Positions 1 through 11,346 of a stretch of 64,000 nt of DNA are shown here, piece by piece. Every line of letters starts with the position of its first letter. The stretch's first letter is position 1. Below the pieces are notes generated by a model. It was not told where the DNA came from, did no database searches, and saw only the letters and a list, made by a program, of their open reading frames with translations. Source of the stretch: Marsupella aquatica (Eukaryota; Marchantiophyta); contig OZ316892.1 in NCBI GenBank assembly GCA_973895155.1, forward strand, positions 10,416,001-10,480,000, given 5' to 3'. A program made the translations under genes and the position numbers.

Positions 1-447
1 GTTCTTTTCCTTGTTTTCTTGCCTTAGGGAGCCTGTCACATGAATTGATGCTTTTGGTTTTTTAGCAGTGTGATATTTATATATCTTGGCTCTTGCAAAC
101 ATGTACTCAACTACACTCCATGCACCCTTCCTAAGTGTATGCATGGAGAACTGGAGAAGTCAACTGCATTCTGTGGACAAGTGTAGGATGGTCATCTGGT
201 CCTCTCATATTACTAACAGATTTTTTATTTGTAATCATCAAAATATGCAGTTTTCATAAGTGTGTCTTTCACACGCATATATCTATCTATTTATATAAAA
301 TTGAATTTCTGCCAATAAATGTTTACTTGCATTTATCCGTTATTGCAAAAGTACACAACTGAAGATGCATTTATTGATAAGAGCTTGTAACTTGTAATTA
401 ATTAAACTACTTCCTTGCACTTATCCAGTTTGTAAGGGGTTGTACAA
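1..447. other. AT-rich non-coding DNA left of the array
   Basis: No gene is visible. The longest open frame (75 codons from 135) shows no recognisable domain. Phrases such as 'catttatcc', 'gcacttatcc' and 'gagcttg' recur in the AT-rich block of each array unit (near 2.0, 18.8 and 30.2 kb) and again at 60.3 kb. The stretch therefore looks like a diverged copy of the same dispersed non-coding family. Homology with units 2 and 3 becomes continuous only from 448. Confidence 0.5.
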
Positions 448-3042
448 GCGTGAAACTAACTTTTATACACTTTCTATTCACAGTAAGCTCTGCTGCAAGC
501 CTACGGTAGGGAGTTTACTGTATGCCTAGAGAGCCAGGCCTGGAAGTTCAAAAGTGGGACTAATATACAAGGACAACTTCAAACAAAACTTGACCCCAAA
601 CTTGACCCCTCGCCACCTCCGGCATCACGGAGTTGTCTTGCATTTTGTGGGAGTGTCTAACGAGATCAGGCATGAAACGATATCTCCATCATGACCGGGC
701 CGATGACTTGAGAACTTGGCCCCTTAGCTTGTTTGATCAAGTCAAGCCAGTTTGTAATCAAATCATGCCTAATATATTTTTGTAATTAATTTACTGTCCA
801 TAATTATTTCTCTTTGATTTGGATGTAGAGAGCAAGTGAGGTTATGATGTTGTTTGCAGTTATATGGGGAAAGCAGGTAGGTTTAGGAAGCTCCAAAATG
901 GAACTAAGAGGACTTGGGACTAATGTTTTTAATATGTATGTTTAGGTACATGTAGATGCAGTTCTTCAATGTGACCAATAATCAAGTACATTATTTATTT
1001 AACTTGTATAAACAAGACCATATCATGGATGGTAGGCTTGTGCGAGGCTATTCTAAAGTTCATGCAACCAGAGGTCATGTAACTTAGAGTCACTACTGAT
1101 AAAAGAAAAAGTGCATCTTGTTCATCAATATTGGAATGTCTTGAACTTGCACAACCTTTAAATCCAAGCATAACTAATCTAGTAATCCCAGCTAAGTAGT
1201 AATTTTACCTATAGGTACGTTACAATGGATGTATTGGATGACAACCTGGCTGATGAAGCAAAAAATAAGCTGGAAGTTACCATATTTTATTTACCAATAT
1301 TTGAGGAGGCAGAGTTTGAAAAATCATCCTTAGCATTCTTGAAGGACATGAAGCAATATCAATTGACACAGGCTCACGTGACGATTAGGGAGTTCTTGGA
1401 GGAGATAGAGCGGCCCAATACCCTGTTATTGGTAGCAGTCCAGACAATTGACTATCACAAGCTAGAATACTTGTGAATACCTTCTATAAGTACTTTTTAT
1501 GTATGTTTATATAAGTAAATCTAGGTGGAGTTCTTCAATGACTGTGGCTGGTAACCAAATGCATCTATCCTAGTACACACAACTTGGGATTAAAATATAA
1601 TAGTCAGATGTATGATGCCTTGCTCAATTTGGGGATAGGATCTTGTCCCAAAGCCGATGTCAAGTTGCTGTACGTTGTATCTTGCAAACAATGGTTCAAC
1701 TTCTTTTGGTGGACTTAAGATAAAAATGACAAACATCTACAAGTAGGATAACTGCAAATAGGGGTTTAATGAATCTTCAAAATGATTTGCATGCAGACCA
1801 GTCGTGTAGTCCCCTAACATTTCAAAGCTTTTCTTTGTAAATGCCTAAAAAGAATGATATCTGTAATTAAAGGCATTTTTGTGTATAAGAGTTGACATGC
1901 TTTTCTTTGTAAATGCACAAAAAAATACTCTGTAATTAAAGGCATTTTTGTGCATAAGAGTGGACATGCATTTATCAGTTGCTGCAATGCATACAATCGA
2001 AGCATTTATTGAAAAGTGCAGCACATAACTACAGTACATACAGTACTTTTGTGCACTTATCTTGCAGTACGACGGGGGTGTGAGGAGTCGAGTGGGTATG
2101 ACCGGACAGGACATATGAAGAATTGCATAAGAGATTTCACATGCACTTGTTGAACAGTAGCATGCTCACATGGAGAAATATAAAAATGATAACCCATGCA
2201 CTTATAATTAGTGCATAACCTGGATAAGTGCAGGATTTGGGCATCATCCAGGGAATTATTAGACATGGTAAGTAGGCTGTTCAATTGGCTGGGTCTAAGC
2301 ACGCACCCCATTAATGCAAAAATGTGCAAGGCATCTTGATCTTCCCTTTTCTATCACATGGAATATGCACGTTTTGTACATCTTTTCTATGCACACACTG
2401 ACCTTAACAAAAACTTTAGAAGCTCAAACCCTTGATTTAAGTGTTTATCTGCACTAATTTGCAAACACACAATCCCATGTAATTGCATGTACTTATAAAT
2501 GCACACCCATTTTGAGTAGCATAAAAAATTGCAGTAATGGAGTTGGGCACAGAATGTGGGCAGGGTATACAATGTGTATGAGGCACAAGATTGCTCACTG
2601 ACTAATTAAGGGGCCCATTGCACATGCATGCCAGCAATGTCAACGAAGCTTTAGACACATAATGTCGCCTGCAATTCTATAATAGACTTTGTTTTCAAGG
2701 GCTCTTGTTTTGTTTACTTTTGTGTTAAGCTTCTCAGTTTCGCTTCCACTGTAAGTGTCACTTGTTTTTGAATTACGGCCGTGCCCCTCACCCTAGCTCT
2801 GTGCTGGACAGGGCTGTCCGTGGCCTCTATGTGCCCTTCGGGGAAAAACTGGAAACACATTTGTGGAAATACATCACAATTGTATTTCAACCAATTTCGT
2901 TCATGCGCGCGCACCGACTGTTTGTTTGTGTTTTACAATGTGTTCTCGTTCTTTAGCATCACAAGTTATGGGCCTAGATGTTCTTTGATTCATACTGAGT
3001 GAATACGTCGTTGCTTACACATTTTATTTTAGTTTTTCCATT

Positions 3043-4268
3043 ATGGCATTCTCTTTCTGAGACTCGAGTCATTTGATTACCAAACTTGAAGGCAATATTA
3101 ACTATGAGAATTGGCAAATGCTCATCTCTGCAAGCTTAGCTGCCGGTAGTGTCTGGAAATTTGTGAATGGAACTGCTACTCCACCGGTTCAACAGGTAGA
3201 TGAACGGGATTATCTCTTTCAAGCACGTCTTGAACATTACAATGCCCAAGGCGCTCATGCTCGTATGAACATTCTTTCCACATGCAAACCGCACATTCAG
3301 ACGTCCATAGCTAGTATCACTAGCTACGGCCAAGGAATGTGGGAACATCTTAAGTACACTGTTCACCGTAATTAGTGTTATGCAAGAATTAGTGTTAGTA
3401 CAAAATTAGTGTTACTAACACTAATTTTGGTAAAAATGATTTTGAGTCCAAGTAACACTAATTTTTGTCGGTTTTCAAAATGAATTTTTTTCAATTTAGT
3501 TTAAATTGCTTGTAAAAAACGGATGATCTCTAGTCCAAAGTAACACTAATTGTTGTGGATTTTTTAAAAATAGTTTTTTTCTTTGTATTTTGCCACTTTT
3601 AAGACCACAATAACACTAATTCATGTGCGCGAAAATAGTGTTAGCACAAAATTAGTGTGACTAACACTAATTCACGAGTAGACCCTGAAAATGGGTGCTC
3701 TCGAATTAGTGTTACTCACACTAATTACGGTGAATAGTGTAGACTTATCAGCCTCAAGGATTGATTCAAAAGCATGATAATTGGGTGAATTTTGTCAAAT
3801 TACAATATTGTGGGGAGGAGATGGAAGTGTTCGGCATTTCCTATCGTGAAGCCATTGATTGTTGTACTGCAGCAGGGATTAAGATCGACCCTGTGGCACA
3901 GGTCATGCAGTTTATTCACATTATGGATGAACATTTTGATCAATTGATGGGTGTTTTCTAAACGTGAGCGTCGTAATCCTAACAATTTGTCTTCTTTAGA
4001 TCTGCTCATTTTTGAAGCTAAGGATGAATGGCGTAGAAAGTCAAAACGTGAGCGACCTACTTTGCAAGTCAATGTTGCATCTCCATCACCTCCTCCAACG
4101 ACAAATTACAATGATACTTCAGCTCCTGCCACACCTTGCAAGGAGATTTGTCCTTACTGCCGATTGCCTAGACATCAAGAAGAGATGTGCTATTATAAAC
4201 ACGTACATTTGCGTCGGCCAGGATGGCAACCAAATACTATCACCATGCAGCGAATACAAGAGCGATAA
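3043..4268 (+). pseudogene. Copia gag pseudogene, interrupted by a MITE
   Basis: A start codon at 3043 is followed by an in-frame TGA at codon 6 (3058-3060). The frame then stays open through 'ITKLEGNINYENW' and 'MWEHLK', typical of the retrotransposon gag UBN2 region. It is cut by the element at 3357-3739 and resumes at 3741 with 'YQPQGLIQKHDNWVNFVKL' and 'CTAAGIKID'. A one-base change near 3960 shifts the frame into the part ending with the zinc knuckle 'CPYCRLPRHQEEMC' (C-X2-C-X4-H-X4-C), which binds nucleic acid in working gag proteins. The gene is dead, with at least one stop, one insertion and one frameshift. Confidence 0.85.
3357..3739. mobile_element. 383-bp MITE-like element with terminal inverted repeats, inside Copia gag
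   Basis: The left end 'cactgttcaccgtaattag' and the reverse complement of the right end 'cactattcaccgtaattag' match at all but one of 19 positions. The element is flanked by TA on both sides (3355-3356 and 3740-3741), and the gag reading frame continues beyond it. The interior carries many copies of 'attagtgtta' and its complement, so much of it can fold. It has no coding capacity. A TA target duplication points to a Tc1/mariner-type mobiliser, although the end sequence is not one I recognise as Stowaway. Confidence 0.8.
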
Positions 4269-4669
4269 CGCTCAGACAACCACCTCAATTCCCGCTCCAA
4301 TCAAATCAGTGCCACTGGATGTCTTCAATTTCGTTCAGTTTGCACAACACGCTCATTCTGCAACAGCATTCACCATCGATAAAGATACTTGGATTGTTGA
4401 TTCTGGAGCAAATCATCACTTGTGCAACAATCATCAGTACGTTGCTCTCACAATATATAGTCGATCTGATCTCCATTAATACTGGGGCAGGGTCCATTAT
4501 ATCTCCCGGATATGGTACCATTGACCTACAATTACAATGCACGGATCAAATTTTCCAATCAATACGTTTAAACCATGTTCGGTATATGCCTACAAGTGTT
4601 CTTAATACCATGTCTAAACATTTGCTTGAACAACGGGGCGTATATTGGCAGGGCTAGCAGTCTAAGTTT

Positions 4670-5440
4670 GTCATTCTTCCAGGTGGTCAACAATTTGCTT
4701 ACGTCGCAAAGGTAGATGGCCTTAAGGTCCTCCATGTCAAAACTACTCCGGCCAACAACTATCAGGTCACTACTGTGTCTCTTCCATCTGTTAGTCTTAT
4801 CACTTTGCATAGAAGACTACCACACTTAAACATCGACAACATTAAACATTTCATCAAGGCTGAGGGAATTAATCTTACCGATTCTTCTCCTTTCATTTTT
4901 TGCAACACATATATGTGCTTTGGCAAAGTCTACTCGTGTTATTTGCCGGGAACATCATACTCGGGTTCCTAAGCCTTTTCAGCGTGTCCATCTTGATCTT
5001 TGTGGTCCTATGTCTAAGTTAGGGATAGGTAATAAGAAGTATTTTCTCCTGATCACTGATGATCACACTCGTTATTGATGGATTTCATGCCACATAACAA
5101 AGGGCAAGCTGTCTCAGTTATTCAACAATTTTTTGCAGCAATTGCAAATCAATACTAATCAATGATTGTGGAGGTTTTTTGTGATAATGGCCAGAGTTTG
5201 GCAGTAATGTTTTCAAGGATTTTCTTGCTGCCAGAAGGTGTCGCATGGTACATTCTGCTCCCTATCACCACACACAGGACGGCATTGCTGAGCATTCAAA
5301 TGGTATCATTACAGAGAAGGCTCATACAATGCTGCTTGATTATGTATTTCCTCCCCTTTTGCCATTGCCACCTGTGTTGCTGTTTCCCATGCCTTTTGAT
5401 GCCGTTGTCCTCATGATGTACTAACACAAATGGTTGGCTA
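4670..5440 (+). pseudogene. Copia integrase pseudogene (array unit 1)
   Basis: The GAG-pre-integrase zinc region is recognisable ('LHRRLPHLNIDNIKHFIKAEG' region, then 'FIFC'), although the CX2C pair is damaged here compared with the unit 2 copy, which keeps 'FCDACALAKSTR'. The integrase core follows with 'GNKKYFLLITDDHTRY', then 'CDNGQ' and 'HHTQDGIAEHSNGII', carrying the D, D and E of the catalytic triad. Stops (for example TGA after 'HTRY') and frameshifts separate the pieces. Function known from the family is insertion of retrotransposon cDNA; this copy cannot make an active enzyme. Confidence 0.85.
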
Positions 5441-5470
5441 CCACAATATCAGCCAAGGTACATCTACCAT

Positions 5471-6530
5471 CTTGTACCATGGTAAGATCAGTGTGTAATT
5501 TATTGGCCGGGGACAGACAAGGCAATTATTCCCTTATAGTCATGGTTTAGAGAATTCAATCTAGACTGTAGGCCAAGGCAATAGCTTTAATTGCAATTAT
5601 ACATAGTTATCTATAACTATAATAAGGGATCTCGCCTTTTTTTGTCCTTTGTTCCAATACAAAAAAGCTCCTGGGCGGGAAACATCCACAGCCATTGGAT
5701 TCGATTGGCTGTTTCCCTGACCATTGATGGAGGAAATGTGCACCCCTAGCACATATGTTGATATGTGCTTCCCGTTGCCCCATAAATGCCCTAGCCCAAC
5801 TCCCTATGGGCCGGCCCTCCTTGAATCGTGCAATGCATGGGCATAGGGCTCCTAGGTAGATAAATAAAGATAATTTTCTTCTTTCTAAGTTTTGGGGGTT
5901 TACATTTACAAACAAAATTAAACAAAAGGAAGTTGAAGCTAGGTTTGAACTTGGGGGTCTCACTACATAGAGGCACCCCCATCACCTGTAACGTTTTTAA
6001 GCTCTGCACCCCCTCAAATGTAACATTTTTTTTTGAATTTTTGAAACATTATAAAGTTAGAATATTCTTGGAATATTTCAAAATTTTGATTAAAAAGACC
6101 CTAATAACTCCAAATTGGATTTAAAGGACCATAACTTTCTTACACAAAAATTTCTAAGTATTCTCTTTAAATCAATAAAATTACTCTATTCTTCATTGCC
6201 TGTGATGTGCCGATTCTATGGAAGTGAAACCCGTGAGGGTTTGAACCCTAACTCACCCTGAACCATCAATCCTCACAGTCCACCAAGGTACTTAAAACTC
6301 TAATGGTCTCCAAACTAAAATAATTTTAAACTTGTGGAACGCATAGTACCCAATGTCTGAATTATTCTTTGCCCAGACTATCAGGCTTCATGAGGTTTTC
6401 TCCTTCATTTGTTGCCAGTTATTGGGTCTCTTGCCTCAGGGATTGTGTCTCCTGGTTGGGTGGCTTTGTTTCTGGGCAATGTGATGTATGGATACCATAC
6501 TTCAGAGAGATTTTGGGGAGCATGATACCT
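5471..6530. repeat. Non-coding block shared by units 1 and 2 (copy 1)
   Basis: This block matches about 20330-21640 in unit 2, which has an extra 0.27 kb insertion around 20.41-20.68 kb. No protein family is recognised in any frame; the minus-strand frames of 118 and 72 codons overlap each other and are broken differently in the other copy. A T-rich run near 6024 and the phrase 'ttctatggaagtgaaaccc' are conserved. It may be the remainder of the retroelement or host intergenic DNA. Confidence 0.5.
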
Positions 6531-6580
6531 TATCATAGTGGTTAATGTTTTGTCCCTAAAGCCTCTCCAAGTGTCTGCTT

Positions 6581-7450
6581 GTTACATGTCACTCTTCTGT
6601 ATGAGGTGTAAAAGGTGTTATGGGAGTCTGAAATTCACCAAATATTTTGAATGGGTCGGTGAGCTAGGATTTCATTATTCCATCTACTTGTTACATGTCA
6701 CTCTTCTGTATGAGCCTGTGTAAAAGGTGTTATGGGAGTCAATTTACCAAATGTTTTGAATGGGTCGGTGAGCTAGGGTTTCATTATTCCATCTACGTGT
6801 TACATGTCACTCTTCTGTATGAGCCTGTGTAAAAGGTGTTATGGGACTCAATTAACCCAATGTTTGAATGGTTCGGTGAGCTAGGGTTTCATTATTCCAT
6901 CTACGTGTTACATGTCACTCTTCTGTATGAGCCTGTGTAAAAGGTGTTATGGGAATCAATTAACCCAATGTTTGAATGGGTCGGTGAGCTAGGGTTTCAC
7001 TATTTCAACTCCTTGTTACATGTCACTCTTCTGTCTGAGGTGTAAGAGGTTTTCTGGGAGTCAATCCGAGAGTCAAACTCACTTTCTGAATCAGTCAGTG
7101 AGGGTTTCCTCACTCCATGTGCTTGCTACATTTCGCTCTTCTGTCGGAGGTGTACAAGGTGCAATGGGAGTCACACTCAATAATGTTCTGATCGAATGGG
7201 TCGGTCCGTGTTCATTTCATAAAATGAAGCGACGTACCCGGCAAACAAACTGGGTGACTTCGTGGTCACGAACACTTTAAGAATCAGGAGCTCTTTATGT
7301 AACTAACGTAGTACCTAGTTAGAATTGTTAGATATGCCTGCAGACATGCTTGCTACATTTCGCCTTTTGTCATAGCTGTAAAAGGTGCAATGGGAGTCAC
7401 ACTCAATGTTCTGAATGGGAGCTCTTCATGTAATTAACGTAGTACCTAGT
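6581..7450. repeat. 109-bp tandem repeat (unit 1 copy)
   Basis: The motif 'gttacatgtcactcttctgt' begins at 6581, 6690, 6799, 6907 and 7015, and in the diverged form 'gctacatttcgctcttctgt' at 7125 and about 7352. Spacing is 108-110 bases, with one double-length step at the end. Units carry 'aaaggtgttatgggagtca' and 'gggtcggtgagctaggg'. Open frames across the array are simply the repeat translated. Confidence 0.85.
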
Positions 7451-7724
7451 TTAGATTGTTAGCTAGATATGCCTGGAGACAGGGCCTCAACAGTTAAGAA
7501 GAAATCTATCAAGCATAGCTAGGGAGGTAGTGCATGACACGAAGGCAAAAGATCCAATGAAATCTGACATCATTCCACTTTCATAATTCGAAAGCTGATC
7601 TGCCGTCATATATATATATATATATAGATCGAGAGATCGATAGATCAATTGATTTACGTGCATCCACTTGTTTCATTTGAAGCGTCCTAGCCTGATAATT
7701 TGCTAGAGTTCGACGATGTAACTC

Positions 7725-7890
7725 CTACGCAAAGCTCCATTTGATAGTTTCAGCAACATCCCAGCAAGCACTCGGGGAAACAAATTGATGTCTAGCTTCG
7801 TCATGTACACTTGAGAAATCAGCAAGAGCCATCCATCGTCCATCGGTTCCACTGAAAAAGACCAGAAGAGGACCATAGTGGAGGTTGTCA
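7725..7890 (-). pseudogene. Conserved C-terminal exon fragment 'SGTDGRWMALADF...' (unit 1)
   Basis: On the minus strand a frame reads 'VFFSGTDGRWMALADF', then 'ARHQFVSPSACWDVAET' and 'KWSFA', ending at the TAG at 7725-7727. The same C-terminus with its stop recurs at 23768-23770, and a decayed copy lies at 22.69-22.83 kb. Conservation of frame and stop between copies suggests a former exon of a minus-strand gene. I do not recognise the family. Upstream on the same strand (8.0 kb) is a shortened 'CEEAARAQSRKGI...SHALGIGS' module. Confidence 0.5.
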
Positions 7891-8157
7891 GTTACTATAT
7901 TAGAATGAGACCGTGATAATATCTGATGTGCCTTACGTGCTGCCAATACCGAGAACGTGGGATCGGGTCATTTTCTTCCGCAATTGCGCCCTGGTGCCTT
8001 CCTCGTACTGTTTGCTTCATTCTCAAATATGTGTAAATTTGAACCTCTAGCGATTTATCTACGTACCGCCGACGACGCTGCAGACATACTGAAACTGCTC
8101 GAAATTGAAGTCCTATGCAGAATGATTCTCAATAGCTCACCTGATGCCTAAACTGGC

Positions 8158-8403
8158 TCAGTCTCTCACGATTGAACATATTATCTGTCCAACAGTCAAT
8201 CGGCCGGCGTTGGAAGTTGTAGCAAACGACTTGGGCAATTCAGGAACCCGGCGGTCTTTGTGCGCGGAATTTGCTGGCATCCGCTTGAGCTGGTTACCGG
8301 CCTGGTGTTGAGGGTCGTCTATCATGTTCATCTGAACTAGATCGACAAGAAGAGCACGGCAAGAATGACATTGAATGACAATGTCAGTTAGCGCGCTAGT
8401 CAT
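8158..8403 (-). pseudogene. Unidentified minus-strand open segment, 81 codons (unit 1)
   Basis: The open frame beginning 'MTSALTDIVIQCHSCRALL' is kept in full at 24204-24449 in unit 2, with the same length and stop, and in part at 12.35-12.56 kb. Preservation of both ends between copies is mild evidence for an exon or small ORF. No domain is recognised, and chance openness of recently duplicated DNA is an alternative explanation. Confidence 0.3.
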
Positions 8404-8504
8404 TGCATCAGATCATTTGAATACTAAAACTCGATGACAAACGTAATGGCTGAAGGTTGTTTGGTACAGGTATTCGAGAATGAGAATTTATACCTGATGT
8501 GTGT

Positions 8505-9490
8505 GACTTGCTGCCAATACCCAGAGCATGCGCTTCGGATATGGTCATTTCCTTCCACAACGCCCCCCTGGCGGCTTCCTCGTACTTTTTACTCCTACGA
8601 ACCTCCAGCAATTTCTCAACGTCACCGGGGTTGCCATTGCCAGTCGATACAGGATCGAAAGAATAGGAGCAAGGCAAGGCGCGGTTACTCAAATACTTGT
8701 GAACTTTGGACGAGTACTTGAGCGTGTGCGCAGTGTCGTCGGCGGTGCCAGTGGATTCATGCCAGCCTTCCATGTGCCCCAAGACCCCGCCCAAGACTCA
8801 GACCTAGGAAACTTAGAAAGACGCACATACTGCGAGCTTCTCTGGCGTTCAAGCCCTAGGTAGATTTGCTTAAGCAGCGGAAAAGCTGGATACATGTCGA
8901 GCCCGAATAGATCTGTGGTGGACGGGCCCAAGCTAACCATGTACTGCTTCTCTCGCGCTCGGTAGATCGATCTGGTTAAGCTTGGGAAAAGCCCGGGGAA
9001 AAGGGGAAAAGCCTGGAGACATTCTTTCTCATTTCAGCGGCATAGCTGTAGACGTCGTTTTTAAGGTTACTGTTATGAGAGATACTGGTTTTAAGTTACT
9101 GTTGAAATTGTTCGTGGTTTAAGTGACTGTTTCATAGACGGTACTAATTCAAATATTTTCTTTCTAAGTTTCTCTAAGTTTAATTACTCGGTCTGAATCT
9201 TGGGGCACATGGAAGGCTGCCATGAATGCACTTGCACCGCCGACGACGCTGGGGACACGCTCAAAGTGCTCGAACTCGAAGTTCACAAGTATTCCAGGAA
9301 CCGCCTCTTGGATTGTTCCTATTCTTTTGATCCTTTATCGACTGGCAATGGCCACCCCGGTGACGTTGAGAAATTGCTGTAGGTTCGTAGGAGGAAAAAG
9401 TACGAGGAAGCGGCCAGGGGGGCGTTGTGGAAGGAAATGACCATATCCGAAGCTCATGCTCTGGGTACTGGCAGCACGTCACGCAGATGA
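8505..9490. repeat. Inverted repeat A: arms about 285 bp, spacer about 0.4 kb
   Basis: The left arm (about 8505-8790) and right arm (about 9202-9490) are near reverse complements. Both encode the module 'GDVEKLLEVRR' plus 'KKYEEAARGALWKEM', the left arm on the minus strand and the right arm on the plus strand, so the two gene starts stand head to head. The spacer of about 8791-9201 has no gene. The plus-strand copy has an in-frame TAG after 'GDVEKLL'. The two shorter inverted repeats at 12.65 and 24.54 kb have lost this spacer. Confidence 0.8.
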
Positions 9491-11039
9491 GGTATAAAAC
9501 CATCTGGTTAAGCTTGGGAAAAGCCTGGAGCCATTCTTTCTCAATTAAGCCGCATAGCTGTAGACGTCGTTTTCAAGGTTACAATTATGAGAGATACTGG
9601 TTTTAAGGGACTATTTCATAGACGGTACTCATTCAAATAGTTTTCCATCTTGATGGAACAGTCTGAACATGGTGAAGCGCGGCAGATGAACTGTTGTGGA
9701 GTACCATAAATGCTCATTTGTTTATTTGAGTGTCCAAATTTCATTTGTTTTAAGTTACAAGTAAAGTGACGGTAGTGTGTCGTTTGTTTTTAAATAGTTG
9801 TACGTCGCTACAGTTACTGTAGGGACAATTTTCAAGAAGGATAATGGTATTGACTGCTTCGGTGAAAACCTGGACTCAGCTAGACAGGGTAGGGCGTCCT
9901 CCTTATTTCAAACTTGCTCAATGTCCTGGATGCTCTTAGTCCGGTTCATATGTTCACTTTCTCTCCTGGACAAAAAATTTGAAGTGAGATACGTTAAGGG
10001 AAGTGCTTGACTGAAGGAACACAGCGGCCGGGTAAAGTTTAAGGCTGTGCTTCTGTCTGTGAGATTCCACCCCAGAAGGGAATAGATTAATTATACTCGA
10101 TATGCAGGTCGAGGGGGCGCGCTTACAGGTTATTATGAAGTTGGACGTTGCAGGAATAATACAAGGCAATCGACAAGTTATTAACGGAGATGGGAACGAA
10201 GAGAAGCTTGGCTTAGAGTCGTGGAAGTTTCGAGAGCAGCGGTAATTGAAATAGCAGAATCCTATACTTCCAGCTCGATCCTGGTGAGCCTTAAGATTAG
10301 GTATTTTACAGCCAGCGGTTCTAGGTGAATGCAATTCTTCGATTGTCCTACGAGCCAATTCAGCTACGCCACTTAAATATATTAGTTGTTCCGAGCCAGC
10401 AGTTCGAGTTGAATGCAAGTCGATCTCCTATGGTCCTATGAACCTATAGCTACGTACGCGACTGCTCCTCACGAAGATATGTTCCCATTGTCGTACGTAG
10501 TCACGGAGTATTGGTTCAGCCCGGGGTTCAGCCACTAGCAGATTATGTGGCCACCCACGTACAGCTTCTAGCCCTTTCATTGTATATTGAAATGAAATTT
10601 CAGTTATATAGCAGGATGGCGGTGATTTGACATATTCTGTTGTGCGCAGGCTTTTAGATAACAGGTGGCGGTCCAGCTCTCAGAATGTGAGGCAGGTAGT
10701 AACCGTAAACGTACATCAGGCCACGATCAATGACCTAGGTCCCCGATAATGGCCGTCTAATATTGTCGTGTAATTACAATCTCCTAAATTTGATCGACGA
10801 GTCTGGATAAAACATAGGGTCTTGCCAAGTTTCTTTCGGCTATGTGACTTTCGTTGATGGTATGGGATCAATTTCGTTGCAAATGTTCTATTGATGAGTG
10901 TGCATCCGGTATAAGTTGACCGTCAAAACTATGACGATGCTTTCATCTGGTCTTTGGATGGAAAGATGAACGACTCCGGCGCGCCTGGAATGGTACAATC
11001 CTAACGGGGTTACATAGACATCATATTTTTCCTGGACTT

Positions 11040-11346
11040 CAGCTCGGTGACTTAGAGGACGCGTTTTGGAGTGGTTAGGGGGCTATGGGGAGAAAGGCTG
11101 CTGATCTGGCCTAGGGACTGGCTCCCACTTCAACTTCCTAATACAAGGATACTATCCGTGTCTTACGAGGATATTGCCAGCCAAAGCAAACGTCGGAATG
11201 TCGGTTATTCATTCGCGAAAAATCTGTTAGCGTATCTCATACCGTTTACAGATATGGTACGTCAGAGTTCCCCGGTGTTCCTCGTCGGTCACTCCATCGG
11301 TGGACTCGTCATTAATAAAAGACCTTTAGAGCTATGCATCGTCTAG
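11040..11346 (+). pseudogene. SERAC1-like alpha/beta-hydrolase fragment (copy A)
   Basis: The frame reads 'GLQLGDLEDAFW', then 'LLIWPRDWLPLQLPN', 'RILSVSYED' and 'VFLVGHSIGGLVI'. This is the order found in SERAC1-type serine hydrolases: the W-P-x-x-W-L block, the 'ILSVSYD' strand, then the nucleophile elbow GHSxGG with its catalytic serine. A frame change at about 11070 and a stop soon after the elbow (11344-11346) break the protein, and the catalytic Asp and His regions were not found. It is the best-preserved elbow of the three copies. Members of this family act on lipids or serve as N-terminal domains of larger proteins; the role here is unknown. Confidence 0.7.

Larger units (their letters stand above)
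2701..5470 (+). mobile_element. Decayed Copia-type LTR retrotransposon fragment (gag, protease, integrase)
   Basis: Copia polyprotein segments appear in the expected order: gag (3043 to about 4268), a CX2CX4HX4C zinc knuckle (4150-4195), an aspartic protease core 'VDSGA' (about 4396-4413), the HHCC GAG-pre-integrase region (about 4795-4975), and integrase core pieces containing 'LLITDDHTR' and 'HTQDGIAE' (about 5030-5400). Reverse transcriptase and RNase H are absent, and no flanking LTR pair was found. Premature stops, frameshifts and a MITE insertion (3357-3739) make it non-coding. It lies within array unit 1, and unit 2 carries only the integrase part. Confidence 0.85.

Noticed and set aside
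2701-5470. Intact autonomous Copia element
   Set aside because: Reverse transcriptase and RNase H are missing, no LTR pair was found, and stops, frameshifts and a MITE interrupt the frame.
6581-7130. CRISPR-like regularly spaced repeats
   Set aside because: The 109-bp units are plain tandem repeats without unique spacers, in a plant nuclear context.
7605-7626. TA dinucleotide run (also near 22525 and 23672) as a regulatory element
   Set aside because: It is a simple microsatellite whose length differs between copies; nothing links it to a promoter.
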